DNA of 64,000 bases from Dioscorea cayenensis subsp. rotundata (taxonomy: Eukaryota > Streptophyta > Magnoliopsida > Dioscoreales > Dioscoreaceae), in assembly GCF_009730915.1 (NCBI RefSeq), contig NC_052480.1, forward strand, positions 22,828,419 to 22,892,418, written 5' to 3'. This document shows positions 56,071 to 64,000 of the stretch, in pieces. The number at the start of each line of letters is the position of its first letter. The stretch's first letter is position 1. The notes under the pieces are model-generated. The model did not search any database and was not told where the DNA came from. It saw only the letters and a program-made list of their open reading frames with translations. The position numbers and the translations under genes were made by a program.

Positions 56071-56535
56071 ATGACAGTTTTGAAGGAGCTGGCGGTCCGG
56101 CGGCCGGTGGCGGCGACGATCCGGCTCACCGTGCCGGCGGGTGCCGCCCGGCCGGCGCCACCGGTCGGCCCGGCTCTCGGCCAGTACCGGCTAAATCTGA
56201 TGGCTTTCTGCAAGGATTTCAACGCCAGAACGCAGAAGTACAAGCCTGAGACTCCAATGGCCGTGACCATCACCGCCTTCAAGGACAACACCTTTGAGTT
56301 CACCGTGAAGTCGCCGTCGGTGACCTGGTTCATCAAGAAGGCCGCCGGGATCGAATCCGGCAGCAGCCGCCCCGGCCACGTTGTCGCCTCCTCGATCTCT
56401 ATCCGCCATGTCTTCGAGATTGCCAAGGTGAAGCAATCTGACCCTTTTTGCCAGTTCATGCCTCTTGAATCCATTTGCAAGTCCATTATTGGTACTGCTA
56501 ATGCTATGGGGATTCAGGTTGTCAAAGATCTTTGA
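56071..56535 (+). CDS. MRPL11: Mitochondrial ribosomal protein L11 (uL11m)
   Basis: 154 residues in one exon, the length of plant mitochondrial L11 (Arabidopsis about 155). L11 binds the GTPase-associated region of the large rRNA. The N-terminal domain has TIRLTVPAGAARPAPPVGPAL followed by GQYRLNLMAFCKDFNART, then TITAFKDNTFEF and PSVTWFIKKAAGI. The C-terminal rRNA-binding domain has ISIRHVFEIAKVKQSDPF and SICKSIIGTANAMGIQV. The frame is open further upstream, but the conserved protein begins at the ATG at 56071 (MTVLKELAVRRPV), so that start is chosen. The 5' half is very GC-rich (CGGCCGGTGGCGGCG), unlike the flanks. There is no separate presequence, as in other plant uL11m proteins. A decayed copy of its last codons lies downstream at 57555-57628. 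Confidence 0.95.
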   Translation: MTVLKELAVRRPVAATIRLTVPAGAARPAPPVGPALGQYRLNLMAFCKDFNARTQKYKPETPMAVTITAFKDNTFEFTVKSPSVTWFIKKAAGIESGSSRPGHVVASSISIRHVFEIAKVKQSDPFCQFMPLESICKSIIGTANAMGIQVVKDL

Positions 56536-56639
56536 AATTTCATTGAAAAAAATGACATTTTTCACATAAAACAATCCAAGTACTCATTGTTGCTCTTTGA
56601 ATCATAACTATGCACTGCTATGTTTTATGTTTTTGAAGT

Positions 56640-57960
56640 TACACTTGATTCTGATTTTTCTAATTTTCATTGTTTTATTTGAAAATTTATATGCTTTGAA
56701 TTGTTTTAGAATGTTTTGTATCTGTGGGGTTTGAAATTGAGAGTAGATGTATGAGAGTGTTATCATTATAATTGTGATTATCTTCTTTGTTTTGCTATAA
56801 TGAAATTGATTAATATATGCATTGATTTTCATTTTTATTCATGAGAATTTATATTCTGGGCATCATACCAGAATGTTTTTGGTAGCATGTCTTGATGGAA
56901 TTTGGTGGCATATATATGCTTTTATTTTCATCATTATATTTGAAAAATGAGAGGTTCTCATGATACTTGTGATTATGTTCTTCATTTTGTTATGATGAGT
57001 TTGAGTAATGTATGCATTAATTTTCATTTTTATGGGTGAGAATATATATTCTTGGCATCATAGCTAAATGTTGTATGCTGTAACTGATGGTTTTTCTTGA
57101 GTTTTATGGAAGTTGAATTCAAGTGTAGAGATATAAGAGTTTTCTTGTTGGAAGCATAATCATGCTGTTCATTTTAATATTTTTTGATGGAAATGGCTGA
57201 CACATGCTTCTATTTTCATGGCAAATGCTTTGAATTTTCACAGAATGTTGTTATGGATGTTTTATCTCTAAATTGAGTTTTTGGATTGTAATTTAAATGT
57301 GAAGGAAGAGAGTCTTCTTGTATAAATTGTAATCATGCTTTTCATTCTAATTTTCAATGATGAAATTGACTCAAAAAAACCATAGGCATGCATTGTAATT
57401 GCTATATGTGAAAGTGTACATGCTTTCTATTATAGTAGAATATTGTTGTGGATCATCTTGGGATTGAGTTCTATGGGAGTTGAATCTACGGGCCGAAATA
57501 TGAAAGGTTTATGATTTATAATGTTGGGTTTGTGATTTTTAACAAGTTTCTGTAGCCTATTGAATCCATTTGCAAGTCCATTTTTGCAGTTTCTAATACT
57601 ATGGGAATTCTGGCTACAGATCTTTGATATTTTCCTTCATTTGTTTGTGATATATTGATATTAGAAGCTTGTATCACTTCAATGAAACAATTTTCATTAG
57701 AAGTCTTTGAATCATGATATGTTTATTTGCTCTGATGGAATTGACACACATAGCTCTAATTTTTCATTATCATATTGGAAAATTTATATGCTTAGGATTC
57801 TCTTAGAATGTTGGCATGGATGTTTTATATCAAGATTGGGTATGATAAGGTAGATAAATAAGTGCTATTTTTGTTAAAATCACAATTGTGCTATTTTTGA
57901 GAATTATGGCAAAATGCTGTTGAAGATGTTTTACAGTAAGATTTTGTAGTATGGAACATA
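56640..57960 (+). repeat. Degenerate tandem array derived from the L11 3' region
   Basis: At least five diverged units of roughly 190-250 bases share an ordered set of phrases: AATCATG.T.TTCATTTT, ATGA.ATTGA, ATGC(A/T)T..TTTTCAT, AGAATGTTG.TGGATGTTTTAT and TTGAGTTTTATGG. Clear pairs are 56776-56878 with 56972-57072; further units lie near 57165, 57335 and 57720. One unit includes the L11 C-terminal remnant. No new gene. Confidence 0.65.
57555..57628 (+). pseudogene. Remnant of the L11 C-terminal coding end
   Basis: Shares TTGAATCCATTTGCAAGTCC, then TCTAATACTATGGGAATTC and GATCTTTGA with 56464-56535. Frame is lost. It shows that a segment spanning the L11 3' end was tandemly duplicated. Confidence 0.8.
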
Positions 57961-59732
57961 AATTAAAAGGGTTGAGATATGAGTGTCTTTTTGCTGCAAG
58001 CATGATTATTTTGTTTTTATTAATTTGTTCTGATTGTTGTATGTGCAAACTTATCTCAAAATTGAGTTTGTGTTTGTGTTTTAGAGTTAGATAAAGGTGT
58101 TATTCTTCTAATCTCTCATATTCAACAGTTTTATTTTAGAGATCAATAAAATTGTAATCATAATTTTGGGAAGGGAAAAATTTTGAATTCCATCTAAATA
58201 ATTGTTAAGCGCTTATTATGGGCAAAAAATAATTAATTATGGTTTATATGCATATTCCTGTGGTTGTGGTTGAAAGAACAAGTGTATATGAAGGGGTACA
58301 CTGAAAGGAAATTTATTCAGGATATCAACATAATTCCAATTTATTCAGCAAAGTTCACAACTGTAATCTTCACGTATTAATATATAATAAAAAAAGGGTT
58401 TGAAATTTTATAAGGGCAAATTTGATGAGTCACTTTATATTTCATATATATATATATATATATATAGCTCAATAAAATCCCCAATAATATTACAGTTTTT
58501 CCCAAGGTTAGATACCAATTGTAATTCAGTAAAACAAACGTTTATAACACTTTGTTCATAAAAAATAAAATAAAATTTGGAGTCTTTCCATGCTTATGAA
58601 TGCCATTATAATAAGAAAAACTTGAATATCATTTTATAATACAATCATGTAAAAAGATATTTCATATTTCATAATATCACGCACAAGATATAATACTGAC
58701 CATATGTAATAGATAGTAATAGACAAGTGGTAGTGTGATTGACTCTTATGTATAAAATTGAAAATTAAACACCCTTTCAAAGTATGGATAAGGATAAAGA
58801 TGGCTTGTTGACATTATAAAGGAAAAAAGGGGAAAAAAACATATAGAATACTTAGAATTAGTTAATACTTAAAGTATCATCCCTAATATAATCAATACAT
58901 AATATAATTAGTAAATACTTAAAGTATTCTAAGATAAGTATCAACTTATCTTAGAATTAGTTAATACTTAAAGTATCATCCATAATATAATCAATACACG
59001 CTCTTTGTTAATATATTATAAGATAAGCATCAAAACATCTGCATCCGCTAAAATTCGGCTTTAGACATTGTACATGATACTATGAAAATCATTCAACAAT
59101 GCAAATCAGCAGCTTAGTAACACTTTGAATAATTCCATTTCATTGACCAACATTCACCATGCTATAATGGCCATTAATCACAGAATTAATTCATATATTG
59201 GGACAAAAATCTTAGCGGAGATGAGACTGTAAGAACTATAAGAAAATTGGCACAAAAGAAGAAAGTTTCATTGACAACAAGCCTAAAATTGAAATGGAAC
59301 AACAAACTCAGTACTGACAAGGCTCTGTAAAATCAAAAGCAAGACCAATCTCAGTATTAGTATAACTCTCTGAAATCAGATGTATAAAGGTCATATACAC
59401 AAGTTCAGTTGTATGACAAAAATTACTGCTTCATTTGAACTTAAAGCTAAATTTGAAAAGAGCAATCTCATTATCAGCAAGGCTCACTGAAATCAAACAC
59501 ACAAGCGCACTTGTATGACAAATATTACAGCGAGACGATACAATTAAACTCAATGAAATGAGAAGACTTATTTGGTGGAAAAAAAGAGGGTCATCAAAAT
59601 ATACCTTCACAAGACCCTAACTTTTTGTGCCAGATTAATTGCAACATCAGCATCTTTGATGGTCATCTTGTCGATATAAAACAATGAAAACTCCAAATCT
59701 TAAAAGTTAAAACTAGATCAATTGAGTATGCA
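57961..59732. other. Intergenic sequence with local duplications
   Basis: AT-rich. A TA run is at about 58446-58465. A direct duplication of about 50 bases (58851-58903 and 58949-59000, CTTAGAATTAGTTAATACTT) flanks a perfect 13-bp hairpin. A short minus-strand open stretch at about 59671-59621 (MTIKDADVAINLAQKV) could be a small exon or nothing; not assigned. Confidence 0.5.
58927..58956. repeat. Perfect 13-bp inverted repeat with 4-base loop
   Basis: TTCTAAGATAAGT, loop ATCA, ACTTATCTTAGAA. It arose within the surrounding duplicated AT-rich block. No U-run makes it a terminator. Confidence 0.75.
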
Positions 59733-60165
59733 GTGCATTCAGAGTAAGTCGATGAAGTCAAAAGAACAATACTTCTATCATACAATTTACTCCCAATTGT
59801 TTTCACAGTATTCTACACATTCAACCAAACACAAAGAACAGAATTTCCTTCTCTGCTTCAGTTCTAATTTCTAGCCATTCAGAGAAAGTAGACAAAATAA
59901 AAACGAAACAATACTTTTATCATTCTATTTATTCTCATTTGTTTTAGTATCATTCACACATTCAAGCAAACACATAATACAATAACCTTTTCCAATTTCA
60001 TATTTAATTGAATTGCATTCAGAGAATGTAGATGCAACAAAAAGAAGGACGATACCGTTTTCATTCTATTAACTGCTTCACTCTCATTTGCTTTAGTATC
60101 ATACTATACATTCAACAAAACAAAAAGAATAGAACTTCCTTCTCTGTTTCATCTCTAACAATAAT
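59733..60165. repeat. Three degenerate tandem units of about 140 bases
   Basis: Units starting at about 59733, 59877 and 60013 share CATTCAGAGAA.GTAGA, a CAATACTT.TATCAT block, CTCATTTGTTTTAGTATCAT, and ACATTCAA.CAAACA. They lie downstream of the Cgr1-like gene, possibly in its 3' UTR or an untranslated intron. Confidence 0.7.
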
Positions 60166-60497
60166 TTGAAGATTTACATATTTACCTTGAAAGTGATTAA
60201 AGATTCATTGCATCCCAAAAAACTTCAAACCACAAATGCATCAAAAGCATAGAAATACACAATCAAATACATCAAATACCTTGAAAAAAAAACACAAAAT
60301 TTAGCAAGTTATATCTCTCTCTATGAGCTAGATATGAACCACAAGTCAAGTTCTTCAAAAAGCTCAGATTTTTAATTTCAAAATTCTCATAAAAAGATAA
60401 CAGCTTTGGTATCTAAATCCATAAACATACAAAATCAAAGACAAAAAGATAATAAAGTGGTCACATGATTCACCTGAGAAAAAAAAAGCTGCAATTT

Positions 60498-61085
60498 TTA
60501 GGCATTGTTCTTCTTCTTGTTGGCATTCTTATCAAGGATCTCATCAGGCACAACCTTCAACAGCTTCTTCTGTTTGGATTTCGCGATCTTCTTCAGCGTT
60601 TTAGGGTTGGTGATCTTCTGAAGCTTTGTCCCCGTCCTCAAAATGTTCTCCTGCTTCTTCTTCTCTCTTTCCTCTCTCTTCTTTCTCTTCTCGACCTTGT
60701 TCAGCCGTATCTCCTCCTTGAGCTCATTCATCCTCTCCTTATAAGCTCTCTTCATCTCCTTCTCCTTTGCGCGGAGCTCCATCGTTTTCCCACGGCGGGA
60801 GACCAGGGCAGCAGAGGCGCGCTGCGTCCGGGCCTGCTTCCACTTGCGGCCGGAGGCCTTTCCAGCAATGACGCCGTCGTAGGTAGGTCGGCCGAAGGCG
60901 GGCTTCTCGGGATCGGAGAGAGAGGGAAGCGCGGCGCGTTTAGCCGGCGGGGGCTCGGACATGGAGTCGAGTTCCATGGAATCACCACCATTGGATTGGG
61001 GCTCGGACGATTCCGATCTCTTCCGCTTGTTCTTCTGGCCGCCGAGGCCTTCGTCGAGGTATCGGAAGTCGAGGGTGCACGCCAT
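60498..61085 (-). CDS. Cgr1-family rRNA-processing protein (CCDC86-like)
   Basis: 195 residues, intronless. Cgr1 in yeast is a nucleolar protein needed for pre-rRNA processing and 60S assembly; the plant role is inferred. Conserved core: GKASGRKWKQARTQRASA (about residues 75-92), a very basic coiled-coil helix (MKRAYKERMNELKEEIRLNK .. KRKKREEREKKKQEN) and the C-terminal GTKLQKITNPKTLKKIAKSK. The N-terminus (MACTLDFRYLDEGLGGQKNK) is acidic/Ser-rich with likely nuclear-targeting basic clusters (KNKRKRS, PAKRAAL). The start is the first ATG of the frame, followed by the conserved FRYLDEGL. It is divergently placed to the DYW gene, 529 bases apart. Plus-strand open stretches over it are shadows. 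Confidence 0.9.
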   Translation of the reverse strand: MACTLDFRYLDEGLGGQKNKRKRSESSEPQSNGGDSMELDSMSEPPPAKRAALPSLSDPEKPAFGRPTYDGVIAGKASGRKWKQARTQRASAALVSRRGKTMELRAKEKEMKRAYKERMNELKEEIRLNKVEKRKKREEREKKKQENILRTGTKLQKITNPKTLKKIAKSKQKKLLKVVPDEILDKNANKKKNNA

Positions 61086-61614
61086 TGCTAGGGTTTGTGA
61101 GCTTGATGAAATAGAGTTAGGGTTAGGGTTTGGGCTTTTATTGCTATGTTTCCGATTCTTTATCGGGTGCGGGTTTTGGTTCTGATGATCCAGATCCGAT
61201 TAGCATCCGACCCGATAACTATTTATTGGAATTTTTTTTTTTTCTGTTTATTGATTAAATTAAACTTTCACCAAATAAATATAACTGGATCCATTTGGTT
61301 GATTATATTTAATAACTCAAAGTTGCTTGTTTGGCTTGGTTTATTAATAATTTAGATTATTAATTTTTTAAAAAATATCTATTCTATAATTCAAAAAAAA
61401 ATATTTATCATAGGATAAATAAATAAATTATTATATACATACATATAATTTTATTTTATCATAAATGTTTTTTTTTAATTTTTCCGAGTATTATTACTTC
61501 ACATAGTTATATATATAATATTTTATTTATTTATTTATTTATTTATTTGATGATAAAGGTCGGTGACCGTTTAAGTTCGTTAGTCCATTCGCGGGCTTTC
61601 TGTGGTTGTTGGCC
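61086..61614. promoter_or_regulatory. Shared divergent promoter region, Cgr1-like and DYW-PPR genes
   Basis: 529 bases between divergent start codons. It contains AGGGTTAGGGTTTGGGC next to the Cgr1 start (a telo-box-like AAACCCTAA element on the minus strand, common in plant ribosome-biogenesis promoters) and a (TTTA)n run at 61522-61549. Confidence 0.45.
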
Positions 61615-63912
61615 ATGGCTTCTCTTCTCTCAATCCCGCCATCAAACCCTAACCCTAACCCTAACCCTAACAAATCCAAACTTTTCACTAAAACCTCTTC
61701 TTCTTTCTCCTCTGCCAAGATCCCTTCTTGGATCTCTCTCAATCCCTCCATTGCAAGCAATCCAAGCCAAAATGGGCTCCTTGAGAACCTTCACCTTCTC
61801 TCACTCTCCAACCAAGGGAGGTTCCATGAAGCCAGAGACTTCCTCCAGTTCATGGACTCCTCCAACATCCCCATCAAATCCCGTTTCTTCAAGCCCCTCC
61901 TCCAAGCCTGTGGATTCTGGAACTCTATTGACACTGGGAGGCTTCTCCATAACCACATTATCAAGACCAATGGAAGGAGAAACCCAGATGGGTTTCTTGG
62001 CAACTGCCTTATCCGAATGTATATGGATTGCTCTTGTTTTGATGATGCTCGGAAGGTGCTTGATAAAATGCCTGATAAGAGCCTGAATAGTTGGGGCATC
62101 ATGGTGTCCAATTATGCTAACTTCGGGCTCTTTCAAGAGGCTATTGATATTGTGTCCGAGATGAGGTTGGCTGGTTTTGTTCCTGATTGTGTGGTTTTCG
62201 CCAGTTTGCTACAGGCTTGCTCGAGTCCTTCGGAGCTTGAGATTTGTAAACAAGTGCATTCGTATGTGATTAGAGCTGGTTTCGTTCCTGATGCTTCAAT
62301 TGATTATGAGCTCATTAGAGTATATGCTGAATGTGGGTGTTTGGAGAGTAGTGTGCTTCTTTTTGATCGAATGCCGGCGAGGGATGCTGCATCCTGCACT
62401 AATTTGATGGTTGGTTACACTAGAGCAGGGAAACAAGTTGAGGCATTGGCTGTGTTTGAAAGGATGATGAGGGAAGGTGTTGAATTGGATCAGTTTGTGT
62501 TTTCAATTGCATTAAAGGCATGCTCATGTTTAGAGGACAGGAAAGCGGGAACGCAGATTCATGCATTCATAGTGAAGTTAGGACTGGATTCCGATGTTTC
62601 TTCTGGTCCTCCAATTGTGGACTTCTATGCCAAGTTTGGGGATATGGTTCGGGCTCGTCTTGCCTTTGATAAAATTTTGCAACCTAACGATGTTGCTTGG
62701 AGTGCTATAATATCTGCTTATTGTCAATTCAGTATGTTTGAGGATTGCTTGAAGATGTTCGGACATTCGAGAAAAAGAGACATGGCTATGAATCCGTCAA
62801 TATATACTAACCTTTTTCAAGTTTCTGCATCCCTTGCTGATACTAATTCTGGTACTCAGTTGCATGCTGATGCAATTAAGAGAGGGCTTGTTTCCATGCT
62901 CTATGGAGAGAGCGCATTGGTTACAATGTACTCAAGATTGGGTGACCTAGAATACGCACGCAGGGCATTTGAGCTCATAGCTAAGCCTGATACTGTCTCT
63001 TGGACTGCTCTAATTACAGGCTGTGCTTATCATGGGCAGGCATTGGAAGCCTTGAGACTTTTCAAGAAGATGATAAGCTGTGGTGTCAAGCCAAATGCGA
63101 TTACATTTATTGGCATTTTGACAGCATATAGCCATTCAGGGTTAGTATTGGAGGCAACAGAGTGTTTGGACACAATGAACTCTGTTTATGGGGTCAAACC
63201 GACCAATGATCACTACAATTCTATGATCGATGTTTACTGCCGTGCAGGCCAATTAGAAAAAGCATTTTCATTAATCAAATCAGGTTTGTTTGAGCCTGAT
63301 GCATTGAGTTGGAAAATTATGCTAGGTGGGTGCGCTACTCATGGAAATGCAGATTTAGGAAAGATTGCTGGTGAGAATTTTCTGATGATGGAACCGAATG
63401 ATTCTGCGGGTTATGTTCTGATGTTTAACATGTATGCTTCAGCAGAAAAATGGGCAGAAGCAGCACTGGTCAGAAAGACGATGAATGAAAGAGGAATCAG
63501 AAAGGAGGTGAGCTGCAGTTGGATTAGAGTTGAAGGCAAGTTGCACAGATTCATTGTGGGAGATCGGCATCACTCCATGACTGAACAAATCTACTCTAAA
63601 CTGGATGAATTGGAAAGTTCAGTTAGACAATGTCGACAAGTTCATACAAGAGATGAAAGGTCAAATAGTGTGCATGAGGAAAGAGGGGAACAGCTTCTTG
63701 ATCACAGTGAGCGGCTGGCAATTGCGTTCGGGCTTATATCAATGCCTGGTAATCACCCTATCTTGATCTTCAAGAATCTTCGTGTTTGTGGTGATTGCCA
63801 TTGGTTTACAAAAGCAGTTTCCAGTATCACTAGGCGGGAAATTGTCGTCAGGGATTCAAGCAGATTTCATCACTTCAAAGATGGGAATTGTTCCTGCAAT
63901 GACTATTGGTGA
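61615..63912 (+). CDS. DYW-class PPR RNA-editing factor, RARE1-like
   Basis: 765 residues from the ATG at 61615, intronless. PLS-class PPR protein with E/E+ and a DYW deaminase domain, predicted to perform C-to-U editing in plastids. Arabidopsis RARE1 edits accD. The resemblance is along the whole length: GLLENLHLLSLSNQGR near the N-terminus, PNDVAWSAIISAYCQFSMFE, LHADAIKRGLVSMLYGESAL, CSWIRVEGKLHRFIVGDRHH (PG-box region). DYW-domain zinc and catalytic residues are intact: HSE in LLDHSERLAIAFG, CGDCH, RFHHFKDGNCSCNDYW at the end. The N-terminus is Ser/Pro/Asn-rich, as in plastid transit peptides, and includes a Pro-Asn run encoded by CCCTAA hexamers. Orthology to RARE1 is inferred. An intact copy implies the accD site is still edited in this plant. 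Confidence 0.93.
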   Translation: MASLLSIPPSNPNPNPNPNKSKLFTKTSSSFSSAKIPSWISLNPSIASNPSQNGLLENLHLLSLSNQGRFHEARDFLQFMDSSNIPIKSRFFKPLLQACGFWNSIDTGRLLHNHIIKTNGRRNPDGFLGNCLIRMYMDCSCFDDARKVLDKMPDKSLNSWGIMVSNYANFGLFQEAIDIVSEMRLAGFVPDCVVFASLLQACSSPSELEICKQVHSYVIRAGFVPDASIDYELIRVYAECGCLESSVLLFDRMPARDAASCTNLMVGYTRAGKQVEALAVFERMMREGVELDQFVFSIALKACSCLEDRKAGTQIHAFIVKLGLDSDVSSGPPIVDFYAKFGDMVRARLAFDKILQPNDVAWSAIISAYCQFSMFEDCLKMFGHSRKRDMAMNPSIYTNLFQVSASLADTNSGTQLHADAIKRGLVSMLYGESALVTMYSRLGDLEYARRAFELIAKPDTVSWTALITGCAYHGQALEALRLFKKMISCGVKPNAITFIGILTAYSHSGLVLEATECLDTMNSVYGVKPTNDHYNSMIDVYCRAGQLEKAFSLIKSGLFEPDALSWKIMLGGCATHGNADLGKIAGENFLMMEPNDSAGYVLMFNMYASAEKWAEAALVRKTMNERGIRKEVSCSWIRVEGKLHRFIVGDRHHSMTEQIYSKLDELESSVRQCRQVHTRDERSNSVHEERGEQLLDHSERLAIAFGLISMPGNHPILIFKNLRVCGDCHWFTKAVSSITRREIVVRDSSRFHHFKDGNCSCNDYW

Positions 63913-64000
63913 CCAACAATGTTATGTTGCTGTGTTGATATCAGCACTCATTTCTACTGTAAAAAATGTGTGACAGAAGAAATGATACAAGTTATTAATA
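63913..64000 (+). other. 3' flank of the DYW-PPR gene
   Basis: The probable 3' UTR runs to the window edge. No further feature seen. Confidence 0.5.

Noticed and set aside
61643..61672. Interstitial telomere marking a chromosome fusion
   Set aside because: Only about four units, in frame inside a gene. Explained by codon-level slippage.

Overview
This is nuclear DNA from a flowering plant: AT-rich intergenic sequence, intron-containing genes with GT/AG borders, two organellar PPR genes, a plastid-envelope gene and a sterol P450, all set among plant transposons. A non-grass monocot is a weak guess; species cannot be fixed from the sequence. Two runs of exactly 1000 N (10803-11802, 35846-36845) are scaffold gaps of nominal size, so the window is three contigs.

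Host genes, left to right: a probable 5' leader of a minus-strand gene that runs off the left edge (126-1062); CRL, the CpcT/CpeT-like plastid envelope protein, nine coding exons (19805-23269, +); CYP51, obtusifoliol 14-alpha-demethylase, two exons (26047-28279, +); tRNA-Pro(AGG) (29820-29891, -); a 1015-residue P-class PPR protein (46712-49759, -); mitochondrial ribosomal protein L11 (56071-56535, +); a Cgr1-type rRNA-processing protein (60498-61085, -); and a DYW-class PPR editing factor resembling RARE1 (61615-63912, +). They are unrelated housekeeping and organelle genes rather than one pathway.

Mobile DNA fills most of the rest: a decayed Mutator-like element (MULE) in two parts (11803-16597 and 36846-39266); an endogenous pararetrovirus (Caulimoviridae type) in two parts (16598-18765, minus; 39270-44615, plus); a complete but coding-dead Ty1/copia element with 5-bp target duplications (30932-35804); a 1.5-kb LTR element carrying a dsRNA-binding-domain frame instead of gag/pol (52732-54262); two copies of a GC-ended hAT-like family (6177-6777, 50085-51041); Stowaway-type MITEs, one with another MITE nested in it; a foldback element; and a likely SINE.

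Two observations stand out. First, the MULE transposase frame, the MULE terminal repeats, an inner element's terminal repeats and the pararetrovirus all become collinear if the middle contig (11803-35845) is turned over. The window therefore contains either a scaffolding orientation error or a real inversion with both breakpoints hidden in the gaps. Second, the small LTR element at 52732-54262 has perfect structural hallmarks (TG..CA ends, 5-bp duplication, Met-type primer site, polypurine tract), yet its only coding content is a dsRBD followed in frame, after one TAG, by a coiled coil. It sits inside a duplicated fragment of the neighbouring PPR gene.
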